The notes under the pieces: model-generated
The model's database searches: none
Told to the model about the DNA's origin: nothing
The model's input: only the letters and a program-made list of their open reading frames with translations
Origin: Alloascoidea africana
Taxonomy: Eukaryota > Ascomycota > Alloascoideomycetes > Alloascoideales > Alloascoideaceae
Direction of reading: 5' to 3'
NCBI GenBank assembly: GCA_030581615.1
Contig: JAKTTT010000007.1
Span: forward strand, 1-64,000
Length of the DNA: 64,000 nt
Shown here: one piece after another, positions 1 to 9,922 of the stretch
Position numbering within the stretch: the first letter of the stretch is position 1
Layout of the letters: the number at the start of each line of letters is the position of its first letter
Position numbers and translations under genes: made by a program

Positions 1-790
1 TATTCTTGATCGTATATAATCCTTATTTATCGTTGAGGTCTATATAAGGGCGTCTTTTCGCCACTTTTAATATAAGAATTAACAAGTTTTCTCTTGAAAA
101 ATCACCACTGTGATAGTGTTGTGAAGTTTCTAGCATGAGGACTTGTTTATCAAAATCTATCTTATTATTCTTGTTATCTTTATAAAAAATAGAGGAATTC
201 ATCTCATTTATATAACTTTCTGGCTTCAACAAGGAAATAACAAAATAGATCAAGTAAAAAAGTGGGAATCAGTCAGTATATCGAGAATCTGTTGAAGAAT
301 CCCGAGATATCCCAATAAAGACATGAATGATCAGACAAGTCATTCATAACAAGGTTCTTTAGAGGTAAACAGATAATTATTAGTAGACTCTCGCAAATTG
401 AAAGAATATTATAAGTAGAATCTCGTAAAGTGAAAAATAAAAAGAAGTTGATATTGGCAAAATAGGAGTTCGGTACATGGTTTTTGTAACAAATACGACT
501 TCTCCAACTCTGGAAGTTCACTTTCTTTATGTTTCTTTGTTTCTGTTTCTGCATATACGATATGCAACCACAAACTTCTTGCAAATGGGATCAAATTAAT
601 TATCTCACTTGCTTTTGAATCTAGATTTTCGTAAATGGGAAATCTCCGATATGCTCGTCGATTCCCACTTCTTTCGTTTATATAATTTACATAGATTTAG
701 AAAACTATATAAAGATTCTGATTTCCTCTTCTTCAAAAATCAGACAAGCAATATATCTTTTCTCTTGGTCTTCTCAAAGCTCTCTCTCTC
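1..790. other. AT-rich DNA at window start, upstream of the LTR element
   Basis: No gene is recognised here. Short reading frames exist on the minus strand but none resembles a known protein. A TATATAAAG stretch near 710 followed by a CT run leads into the repeated end of the LTR element, so the outer part of the 5' LTR probably lies here. Its outer boundary could not be fixed, because the matching part at the 3' end is not preserved. Confidence 0.5.
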
Positions 791-848
791 TCTCTCTCTT
801 CTCCTAACAGGTTGTCCTAAAACTCTCTCCTCGGGTACTCTTGTTACA
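791..848 (+). repeat. Inner end of 5' LTR
   Basis: This 58-nt segment ends in TTGTTACA and is repeated at 4033-4090 in the same orientation with three differences. It lies two bases before a primer binding site, as expected for the U5 end of an LTR. Confidence 0.75.
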
Positions 849-850
849 CT

Positions 851-858
851 TGGTAGCG
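851..858 (+). other. Primer binding site (initiator tRNA-Met type)
   Basis: The octamer TGGTAGCG starts two bases after the LTR end. It is complementary to the 3' end of yeast initiator tRNA-Met (CGCTACCA), the primer used by Ty3 and Ty1. The family link is established knowledge; the assignment here rests on position plus the 8-nt match. Confidence 0.65.
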
Positions 859-3536
859 ATTCTCAAAAGTTCTTTGACATCAATCTTGATTGTTCTATTC
901 TTGCTATCTACTAAATGATCATCGGGCTTACCGATCAAGAAAGCTCAGAAGAAGACGAATATATTGAAACAACAGAAGATGCTACTACAACTGCTTTTGC
1001 TACTGCTCCTGCTCCCTCTACTACTCCTGCTACAACCACTACCATTATGTCCAATTTTAAATTCAAGATTCCACCCTTGACTCCCTAAAAAGAAGACAAG
1101 GATGCCAACAAGATAAACGGCTGGCTCGGTGGACTTAAACTTCAGTTCAGAGCCCAAGGGATACGGGAAGAAGCGGACAAGATAATGTATGCAGGATGCA
1201 TTTGGAAGGACAGGTCCTCGAGTGGTTCATCACAAACGAGTTCACGGATACATTTGAAGATTTCGAGAAAGAAATGAAAAGCCTCTTCTTTCCCCCACAT
1301 CACAGGCAATCTTTGGCAACAGAGTTTTCACGCCTTAAACATAACCCAAGGCGTGGCGTTACGGATTATGCTCTAAAATTCGAGAACCTTCTGATGAAAA
1401 TGGGTAAAGGGTGGGTGTCTGAGGAATTTGCCTTAGACGCGTTTATTAAAGGGCTGGATCAAAAAATAAAAACCCAGACAAAAATAAGTAAACCTTTATC
1501 CCTGACCAAGGCTATCAATACCGCCATTGATGTGGAGGAACTATTAGCCGATGACACGACCTGGAAAAACAAAAGTACCTTTCATTCCCAAACAACTCCT
1601 AAACGGTACACAAAACCCTGGTTTTCAAGGACGGAGACGTAATTATGTCCATGTTTGCAAAATTACCCAAGGACGAGCAGGACAGTCTAAGGAAAGAGGG
1701 TAAGCGTTTTTATTGTAAGACAGGATACCATCATTTCAGAGATTGTCCTGACACTGTCTTATCGATTCGGGATGTACAACAAATTTGATAACCAGAGAAA
1801 TGATGATTACGCTTGATGTTAACAACCTTCTGAAACCCTTGCCAAAAGGAGAACTTGCTGTGAAAACAGGTGCCCCATCACAGCCGTCCATAATCACAAA
1901 AGGGCCCATCAAACTGGGTCTACAATTCCAAGGAAATACGGAAAGTGTTGGGTTCTTCCTGGTGAATCAATTGAGCAAAGGCTTAATCTTAGGAAAGCCA
2001 TGGGTAGCCGAAACGGCTTTCAACACTCTCAAACACAGGCTGACCTCCCCACCTGTTTTAGTAATTCCAAACTTGCAATCTTCGACCCTCCTAGTTAGAA
2101 CAGACGCTTGTGAATCTGCGCTTGGTGCTACTCTGGAAGAGCTAGGGGAAGAAGGAAAATCAAATGGTGTGGTAGCCTATGTCTCTCGTGGATTACATGC
2201 AGTTGAACTCAATTATCCCACAAGAGAAAAATAATTTTAGGCAGTCGTTGCAGCACTCAAGAATTGGAAGCACTATCTCAAAGGAAAGCACTTTGTTCTG
2301 GAAACAGACCATCATTCTCTTGTCTATTTAAAAACTCAGAACAGCATTCCGGAAGGGAGACTGGAAAGATGGATTGATTTCCTGAGCGAATACGATTTCA
2401 CAATTAGATATATCAAAGACTCGAAAAATTCTGCAGCCGACGCCCTCAGCAGAATGCCTTCAACAGTTCCCAACCATAATGTTATTGACCTCTACAGCCT
2501 CGCAGTAGAAGTTGTCAACATGGGATTACCTTTGGAAGAGTTGAAGCAACTCTATGTCAAAGATACTGAGTTCACCACTATCTTTCATATTCTTGAATCA
2601 GAGGAACAACCACCTAAAGAAATGAGGGCGTACATCAAACACTTCGTTTTAATGGATGGGCTACTCTATTATACGGCTATCACTGGAAATGACAGCTTCC
2701 GTTTATGCATCCCTAACCGTGGAATCCGTCAAAATCTACTTCATGATCACCATGACTCTACAGCGGCAGGCCACCCCGGTACCTTCAAGACTTATGAATC
2801 GTTGGCTCGCCACTACTATTGGAAACACATGTTTCGCCAGGTAAAAAGATACGTTGCCAGCTGCCAAACTTGCCAAACCGCGAAATCGAGCCGACGACCC
2901 CCTCAAGATTTGCTTATGCCGCTTTCCGTCCCTTCACAAAGATGGCAATCACTAAGTTTGGATTTCGTTATGCCTCTGCCAGAAACGGATGACGGATATA
3001 CAGCAATAATGGTGGTGGTAGATAGATTGACAAAACGAGCCCATTTCATCCCTACCACTACTCAAGTCACGGGAGAGATCGCAGGCCATTTATTCATGGA
3101 GCACATTATCAAGCTTCATGGTATCCCTGACTCGCTCGTGTCAGACAAAGACCCCCGTTTTCTTGGGGCCTTTTGGAAGACAATACACACCCGCCTAGGT
3201 ACAAGATTGGATTTTTCAACTACCAATCATCCACAAACTGATGGGCAAACTGAGAGAGTCAATCAAATCTTGGGTCAATTGCTGCGAGTGTACGTCCAAA
3301 ACAACCCTAGTTGCTGGAAACAATATCTTAGTATGGCGGAATTGGCATACAACAATGCTTACCAAGAAAGCATCAAAACAACACCTTTCTTCGCAGACCT
3401 AGGATATCAGCCTAGACTTTTATCATTCAATCCTATTACCAATCTTCGAAAATACTCCGATAGAGGAAGTGAATTTGTGGAGAGAATGAATGCTATCTCT
3501 ACCTTGGTGAAAGATAATATGGTAGAAGCACAACGA

Positions 3537-4036
3537 AGACAGGAAGTTTACCACAACAAAAAGAGACAGGAGGTCAACTATAAACTTGGTCAATTCATTT
3601 TGCTGCACAAAGATGCTTATGTTACGCGCGGTCGATTCCACAAACTCAAACCCATTTATTTTGGCCCTTTTAAAATTGTCAAAGAATGCGGGAATAATGC
3701 CTTTGAATTAGATTTGCCTTTCATGTCTAAAAACCACCGAGTCATCAACAAAAAATGGTTCAAACCGTTTATTAAATCTGCTGCTTATTTGAAAGAGCCC
3801 CCTGTCACTGAACGAGAACAACTCAGTAGACTAAATGAAATCAATTCATGGAGGACAAATCCAATTCGAAAGCATTATTCCCGCATTCTTTGACAATCTT
3901 AAATGGCCCAAAATAAATCGGTTTCAGCTTGTGAAATCGACCGCGCGTAAGGTAGGCATCTTTGTGTAGCAAAATGAATTGACCAAGTTCATAGTGAACC
4001 TCCTGTCTCTTTTTGTTGTGGTAAACTTCCTGTCTC
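3537..4036. repeat. Inverted repeat inside the LTR element
   Basis: The integrase C-terminal segment at about 3537-3720 occurs again on the opposite strand at about 3855-4036. The minus-strand reading of the second copy encodes nearly the same peptide (for example LGQFILLHKDAY). The arms are roughly 180 bp with about 130 bp between them. The second arm lies directly before the 3' LTR remnant. Confidence 0.85.
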
Positions 4037-4090
4037 TCTCTTCTCCTAACAAGTTGTTCCAAAACTCTCTCCTCGGGTACTCTTGTTACA
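4033..4090 (+). repeat. 3' LTR remnant
   Basis: Direct repeat of 791-848, ending in the same TTGTTACA. Only this terminal part of the LTR is recognisable at the 3' end. Confidence 0.7.
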
Positions 4091-5203
4091 TCCCTATAAA
4101 AGAACAGAACGTCAGTACTAAACTCTTGGGTTGTGGGTTTGATTTATAAATTTTGCCTTAACTTGTAGAAAAGAACAAAGAAGTTACAGAACACTAACTT
4201 TTAAAATACATATATAATCAGTATTCATTTTACACATGTGACCAATTGTTCTATCGGAACAAAGAGTAAGAAATCAGAAATTCTTACCAGTTTTTGTTGT
4301 GTTTTTGTGATCAAGATTGTGTATGAACTGTGAAGCACATTTGTTGTTTTGTTGGTTTTACATAATTCTTTAATACATTAATTTCAAAGAATAAGGAAAG
4401 ACACATTTCATTTATATAAATTCATCCATCTTTCCACAATACCAAAATAAAGCAAACTCTTCGAGATTTCTATCGTCCAAAAAAACATGAATTTCTTCAT
4501 CTATTATTTAGATTCCTGTTTCATCATCCTCTTTTTTATATTTCAACGTTAACGTGCTTCATACGTGTGTGAACCAACAATCACTGGTTCTTACTATTTC
4601 ATCAACTGCTTCTCAATTGCCTAACATGACACAGGCCAATTGAATGATAGAAGTAGTCCCTGCTTTTGAAGTCCTGCAAAATAGCAAGCTATCCAACCCA
4701 CTGCGTGATGTAAATAGATGTTGATCGCAATACCATCAGAAAGGTCCCAATGCACTCCAACAATCAGGTATCGAGTAGACAGATCCCTCTGCACATCTGT
4801 CATTTGGTGGACGACACCGTGAATCCTCCCTGAATCTCAACAATGCCGGCACCACTATTTTTCTTAGGGGACACTCCCCACAAGTGGTGAACCACCTATC
4901 TAAACTACCTCTATGCACACCACGAGGGCCACAGGGTCCCCTATATCCCTGTGGTAGCCAATTGGTATATATTCTCAAGATTTTAATCTATATAATCAGA
5001 AATTGATAGCAACAAGGTTGATTAGTAGTTTGACTTGGATTATATATTTATTGTTTGAATAAACTTGGACAAAACTGGTTCAAGGCTTTTCCAAATTGTT
5101 AAATACATCACGGATTGAGAGCCCCATTTAACTACTTTTTTTTTCACGTTTGTAGTAGTTCTCAGTTAGCTCTGGTTATGGGTTTTTTGCTTGCTTGCTG
5201 CTG
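4091..5203. other. Intergenic DNA upstream of the FAM210-like gene
   Basis: AT-rich DNA between the retrotransposon remnant and the next gene. Small frames on both strands (for example near 4736-4978, minus) resemble nothing known. An ATG at 5178 is closed by a stop after a few codons and could act as a minor upstream start. Confidence 0.5.
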
Positions 5204-6371
5204 ATGAGGGTCAAGTCAAGTGCGGGTAACTCCTTGTTAATTTATAAACCGGTTTTAGTACCAGCAATAGAAATAATGACAATGATGATGATACTAGGAT
5301 CAGGAATTTATGGAACAGGACGACCATTTGGGACGAGAATTGGCAGTTTTGGTGGACATAAGGGGAAAGGAATCATCGGTATAGGTAAAAATGTGGGGTT
5401 TGGATTTTCAAGTTTGTGTCAAATAGGTAATCTCGGATATGCAAAAGGAGCAGGAGCAAGAGCAAGAGCAAGAGCAAGACCAGGATTAGGATCAGGATCA
5501 GGATCAGGATCAGGATCAAGATCAAGATCACAATTGGGATTGAGATCCATAGTGGCACCCAATACGGATATTAAATTATTGGACTTTGTTCATTTGACAA
5601 GGATTTGGAGAAAGGGCATTGGGATCACGGCTGAATCAGATGAGTATCAGCTATACAGGCTATTTCCTAGGTCATTTTGGCAGGATGCCGCAGGTACAAA
5701 CAATTCCAGAACTGGATTCAATTTTAGATCGATTTCCAGATGGAATTCCAGCTCCCATTCGGGGTCTAATGGGCATGGGGATGGAAATGGCGGGAAGAAG
5801 AGGTCTTGGATGGGGGGTATTTTGGAAGAGTATGGGTACGCAGTTGTTGGAGTCTACTTTGTGCTTTGCCTTGTGGACATGGCCCTGTGCTATCTGGCCG
5901 TGCACAATCTTGGACAGGAGAAGATCCAGCAGTACCAGGACGAGTTTCTGGAGCGCCTTGGGTGGAAGCAGAAAGAGAGACAAGGCCGAGAGGATGGAGA
6001 CCTGTCAAAGCACGTTGAACAGCAGGGATGGGCCGAATGTAAGTGAACTTTGTCGAGCCAGCCAGGCTTTGCGATTCTAACCGCACGTTTTCGCCTTTCG
6101 CGTAGCTCCGACCTTGTGGACGACCTTCTGGACAGAGCTGGCCGTCGCCTACGGGCTCCATCGAGCTCTGGTCTTCGTGCGAGTGCCGCTGGCCGTGGGC
6201 CTGGCGCCCCGGGCGGCTGGCCTGTTGAGACGGAGTGGACTAGGGCCAACGAGTCTCGGACCAACGAGTCTCGGACGAGCAAAATCCAGCCGTGGACAAA
6301 GCGGCCTGCCCAGGAGCAGATTCGGCTCGAGTCCGTCGAGACGGCAGCGGTGGATGGACTGGTTCTTGTAG
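5204..6371 (+). CDS. FAM210/DUF1279 family protein, probably mitochondrial (two exons)
   Basis: Two exons, 5204-6038 and 6106-6371, give about 366 residues. The 67-nt intron has GTAAGT, branch TTCTAAC and acceptor GCGTAG, and joins phase 1 to restore the domain. Exon 1 ends with a membrane segment around YGYAVVGVYFVLCLVD; exon 2 begins with TLWTTFWTELAVAYGLHRAL followed by FVRVPLAV, the conserved second half of DUF1279 (human FAM210A/B, yeast Nat2). The N-terminus is long, rich in Arg, Gly and Ser and poor in acidic residues, as in a mitochondrial presequence, and holds hexanucleotide-encoded Ala-Arg and Gly-Ser repeats. The first in-frame ATG (5204) is used; 5276 is an alternative. The next gene starts only 182 nt after the stop. 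Splicing and family are well supported; the precise start is not. Confidence 0.8.
5447..5530 (+). repeat. Hexanucleotide repeats in coding sequence
   Basis: Runs of the unit AGCAAG and then GGATCA, encoding Ala-Arg and Gly-Ser dipeptide repeats in the FAM210-like protein. Confidence 0.9.
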
Positions 6372-6553
6372 ACCGTGCTGGTGAAACGCTGGCGGTGGAT
6401 CTTTTCACCTTCGGTCTCTCTCTACCAGTTCTCTTCGTTCTATTTCTTCTCTTCCCTCTATCTCTATCTCTTTCACTTTTCTTCGTTCTTCGTTCTATCC
6501 TTCGCTCGCTCTCGCTCCCGCTCTCGCTCGACCGTGTCTCGTCTCGCCGCAAG

Positions 6554-9013
6554 ATGCTCGCCTCGCCCGTGCCGGCGACCCCTGTCCGCGGACCCGCTGC
6601 GCCCAGACGCTCCTTCCACTCGTCTTTCTCCCTCTCTTCCACCACCTGTTTCTCTCCCTCCAGCTCCATCTCCATCTCCACCCCCAGCTCCTTCTCGCCG
6701 CCGCTCGCTTCCCATGGCCCTGCTCTGAACCCCCCGTCCCTGCCTCCCTCGCCCGCTTCCAGCCCAAGCCCAAGCCCAAGTCCCAGCTCCAGCTCCGGCT
6801 CCGACTCCAACTCCCGTGCCCTGCCGGAAACACACCGCTCCGTTCAGCCGTTGGTCAGCTCTTTTGGCCCTTCCTCCAAAGCCCTCCCCTTCAACAACCA
6901 AAAACACAACACCTTGCCCCCAATGCCATCCTCTGCCACCCTGGCCGACCTGGATCACCAGAAAAAGGGCCTTGGCTCAATTCTGAAAAAGGCTTTCACC
7001 GTCTCCCGCAAACAGAAAAGAGAAAGACCCCCTTCCCGCTATCTCCCGAAAGAATTGAACATCTCGGAGAACAACAATCACGATGACATTGACCACGACT
7101 CTTGCTCTGGCTCTGGATCCTGCTCCCCTTCCCCCATGCAAACCCAGTCCAGCAAAACCTCCTCCGATACAATGTCCATCTCCTCAAAGCTCTCCGTAAC
7201 GTCCTCAACGTCGATCCTCTCCGTGGGTAAAAAATTTGCGAGAAAATTTGGCACTACCTATTCCACCTCTTCTCGGGCAAAAATAAACAGAGACGAAACA
7301 AATGGAACCCATATCGTCCTCACAAACCTAAACGGCCATTTCTCAACTTCTGTGGTCGTCTCTGACGTTTCAATGGCCGTTGCAGAGGCTGAAATCACCC
7401 CTCAAAACTCGGTCCAGTTTAAAAACCCTCATTCAAAAGCTGCTGACCAATTGCGCTCGCTTGATCTAAAAACTCCTCCTCCAGAGCAAAAAGACACAGA
7501 GCAGCTTGCTCAAATGTGCACACAGAAAGAGGTCAAACCTGGAAGCAAGGTGGTTATCGCAATTACAACTGCTGAACCTTCTGATGATGATGATGATGAT
7601 ATAGACTACGATTTACCAAAACAACAAGAATCTCCTCCTGCGGAACCTCAAACCCCCTTGGACAAACAGATTACGAATATAGTTTTGGAAACAACTTCTG
7701 GTGAAACGGTCTTCCCAACAATGGAATCATCCAACGTTTTGGAAATTAAAAGTTCTATAGGCCGTAAAAAATCCTTGAAAAAAAGAACCCCTGATGCTGT
7801 GGAACGCAAACGAAGTGTTAAAAAAACAAAAAATACAGAAATTGTCGAAGAGGAGGTTATACCGATTCATGATGATCCAGAACCAACTACTAAAGATAAT
7901 GATGATGATGATGATAAAGATGTATTGAACAAATTTAACAAAATTGTTGAAGATGATTTGAAAGAGGTTCAACATTTACATGAATTGGCAAGCTTGTCCC
8001 CTAGAAGAAGTTACTCGGAAACAGATCTTGCTGCAGTGAAACCTGCGAATGCTAATGTTCAAGGGAAGGTTGTAACAGAAACAGTTGTACCTAAGATAAA
8101 ACTCAATGACAACAAACTTGAATCTGCTATCCAACCTCTTGGATCTTCAAGTTCTGATCACCTAGCTACACCAACCACTGTTGCCACTGCTGCTGCCGCT
8201 GCCACTGCCACTGCCACTGCCACTGCTGCTTCTGCTGATGCTGCTGAACCCAAGAAACGTAAATCGAGATATCGATATCAAGCTCACAAACATTCAAATT
8301 CATCTGCTTCTGCCACTTCTTCAAACACCGATCAACAATCCCAGGATTATCATAGAAGACCTAGTCCTACCCCCTTGCTACAATCTCCAACAGAGTTTGC
8401 AAATCAACATCACTATGCTTCTGCTGCTCAACTTTACTATCAACAACTTTCCCCCCATCCTTCTGCTTTCCAATTCCCACCTTCTTTAGGACTTGGTGTT
8501 AATGGACCTGTAAGCTTTCATCTAACCGGTCAACAGGTTTATAACCAACAACAACAACAACATCAACATCAACATCAGCATAGACGCAGTCGTAGTAGCA
8601 ACAGTGTTGTATATCCTCCGTCTCAACATCAACAACAATTTTTGACCATGATGAACCCGAATTACAATTCCAGTTTGCCCCAATTTGATTATTCCAACTA
8701 CTACACCACCAGTCATCATAGTCATAGCATTTCGCATAGTAGTAGTGGAGTTACAAGTTCAAATGGTCCCTCATCATCATCTCTTTTTACGCCACAAGTC
8801 TTGGTGATTGAACCCAAAAATGTGAATTTTTCTTCAAAAGTGATAATTTACGACACTTATGATTCCGAAATTTATGATAGAAGACCCGAATTGGCAACAT
8901 GTAACAGTCTAAATCCAATTGTTGCTCAACAGATTAAACAAGAGGTGAATGATTTCAAAATGGAAATGAAAGTTCATGAAAATTCAAGGGTTTATACCCA
9001 TTTCTTTGCCTAA
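6554..9013 (+). CDS. BNI4: Bni4-like bud-neck scaffold for PP1 phosphatase
   Basis: An 819-residue, mostly disordered protein. The call rests on its C-terminus (about residues 755-818), where KNVNF fits the RVxF motif that docks Glc7/PP1 and is followed by YDRRPELATCNSLNP, QQIKQEVNDFKMEM and VYTHFF, the block I recognise as the Bni4 tail. In S. cerevisiae Bni4 tethers Glc7 and chitin synthase III (through Chs4) to septins at the bud neck. A second conserved-looking patch, KGLGSILKKAFTVSRK, lies near residue 140. The middle has acidic DDDDD, Ala-Thr, Gln-His and Ser tracts. The frame is open upstream of 6554 but lacks ATG there, and 6411-6540 is a pyrimidine-rich leader, so 6554 is the start. 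S. cerevisiae Bni4 is about 890 residues. Confidence 0.75.
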   Translation: MLASPVPATPVRGPAAPRRSFHSSFSLSSTTCFSPSSSISISTPSSFSPPLASHGPALNPPSLPPSPASSPSPSPSPSSSSGSDSNSRALPETHRSVQPLVSSFGPSSKALPFNNQKHNTLPPMPSSATLADLDHQKKGLGSILKKAFTVSRKQKRERPPSRYLPKELNISENNNHDDIDHDSCSGSGSCSPSPMQTQSSKTSSDTMSISSKLSVTSSTSILSVGKKFARKFGTTYSTSSRAKINRDETNGTHIVLTNLNGHFSTSVVVSDVSMAVAEAEITPQNSVQFKNPHSKAADQLRSLDLKTPPPEQKDTEQLAQMCTQKEVKPGSKVVIAITTAEPSDDDDDDIDYDLPKQQESPPAEPQTPLDKQITNIVLETTSGETVFPTMESSNVLEIKSSIGRKKSLKKRTPDAVERKRSVKKTKNTEIVEEEVIPIHDDPEPTTKDNDDDDDKDVLNKFNKIVEDDLKEVQHLHELASLSPRRSYSETDLAAVKPANANVQGKVVTETVVPKIKLNDNKLESAIQPLGSSSSDHLATPTTVATAAAAATATATATAASADAAEPKKRKSRYRYQAHKHSNSSASATSSNTDQQSQDYHRRPSPTPLLQSPTEFANQHHYASAAQLYYQQLSPHPSAFQFPPSLGLGVNGPVSFHLTGQQVYNQQQQQHQHQHQHRRSRSSNSVVYPPSQHQQQFLTMMNPNYNSSLPQFDYSNYYTTSHHSHSISHSSSGVTSSNGPSSSSLFTPQVLVIEPKNVNFSSKVIIYDTYDSEIYDRRPELATCNSLNPIVAQQIKQEVNDFKMEMKVHENSRVYTHFFA

Positions 9014-9922
9014 CCTCAAGCCCAATAACCCCCAATAACTTAACCCCTCTTAAACCACAATAATCATAATAATAATACTAATGCTAATAATCTTGGATAT
9101 GAGGAAGAGTATGTTTGTACTCTATTCTATATCATGTAATTGTCTTTTTATTTTTGTCTTGTCTTTTCAATCAATTTTTGGATCCCATTATCATTATCAT
9201 TCTTTAGACCAATCCCAAAAATCCCAATTTTTTTTAATTCCTGCTAAATGAGTTTTTCTTTCTTTTTTTTTTTGCCTCCTCTTGTTTCATCATCATCATC
9301 ATCGTCATAGTTTATCTCATTATAAAGCGGTGGTTTTATTTTATCGTCATCATGCTATATAAATTGCCATCTCTCATTTTCCTCCTTTTTTTTTACATAC
9401 TCTTTTTTTCATATTATAAATTCATGATTCATGCTCCCTCCTTTATTCTTTTTCTTTTCCTTTCCTTCCTTTATCTTAGTTTTTGCTTGATTTATTAACC
9501 CCCTTTTTCTTTCTTTGTCATAAACTTGCTTTTTTACAACTGTTTTTGTTTCTTAATTTCCTAGTCAATTTTGCAAGTTCATCTTCTCTCTCTCTATATA
9601 TATTTTTTTCGCCATTCAGATCTACTACACATTTGTCTTTATTTTTTTTGGAAAGAAGAGCTTTTTTTTGGATATATATGCATAAATATATATACTGTTT
9701 TGAAAGAAAAAGAAAGAGGAAACAAGTTTTTTCGTACATTTGTTTTATTTTTAGAGATTGTAGATTTTATCCTTAACTATGCATCATCTATCATAATGGC
9801 TTGGCATTTGATCTTGGCATTGATCTAGATCTAGATCTTCCAAAAAGACAGGATATAAAAACTTGAAAAGAACCAAACAATTAAACAAAAAAAAATTTTA
9901 GAGAACCTATAGGACTGACGTT
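9014..9922. other. Convergent 3' flanks of the Bni4-like and epsin genes
   Basis: A T-rich, low-complexity spacer between two converging genes that probably holds both 3' UTRs and poly(A) sites. No gene is seen. It carries a GATCTA repeat at 9822-9838. Confidence 0.6.
9819..9843 (+). repeat. GATCTA palindromic repeat, copy 1
   Basis: A (GATCTA) run followed by GATCTTCCAA. The same roughly 22 nt occurs in the opposite orientation at 13573-13594, so the two copies flank the epsin gene as an inverted pair about 3.7 kb apart. Confidence 0.8.

Larger units (their letters stand above)
791..4090 (+). mobile_element. Broken Ty3/gypsy LTR retrotransposon
   Basis: Fossil Metaviridae-type element. Recognisable parts in order are an LTR end, a primer binding site, a gag capsid region (about 1196-1642), a CCHC-like zinc knuckle (about 1710-1745), an RNase H region (about 2010-2450), and an integrase with HHCC zinc finger and rve core (about 2690-3400) plus a C-terminal extension. 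The gag-RNase H-integrase order and the integrase sequence place it with Ty3/gypsy. The shared 58-nt LTR ends differ at three positions, which suggests it is not recent. It is clearly broken, with more than a handful of breaks, and its 3' end is rearranged by an inverted repeat. The true 5' boundary may lie before 791. Confidence 0.85.

Noticed and set aside
4736-4978. 80-codon minus-strand Cys/Arg-rich frame
   Set aside because: No homology recognised and no ordered pattern; probably chance.
6050-6553. Upstream extension of the Bni4-like frame
   Set aside because: It has no ATG, overlaps the spliced second exon of the FAM210-like gene in another frame, and includes the CT-rich leader.
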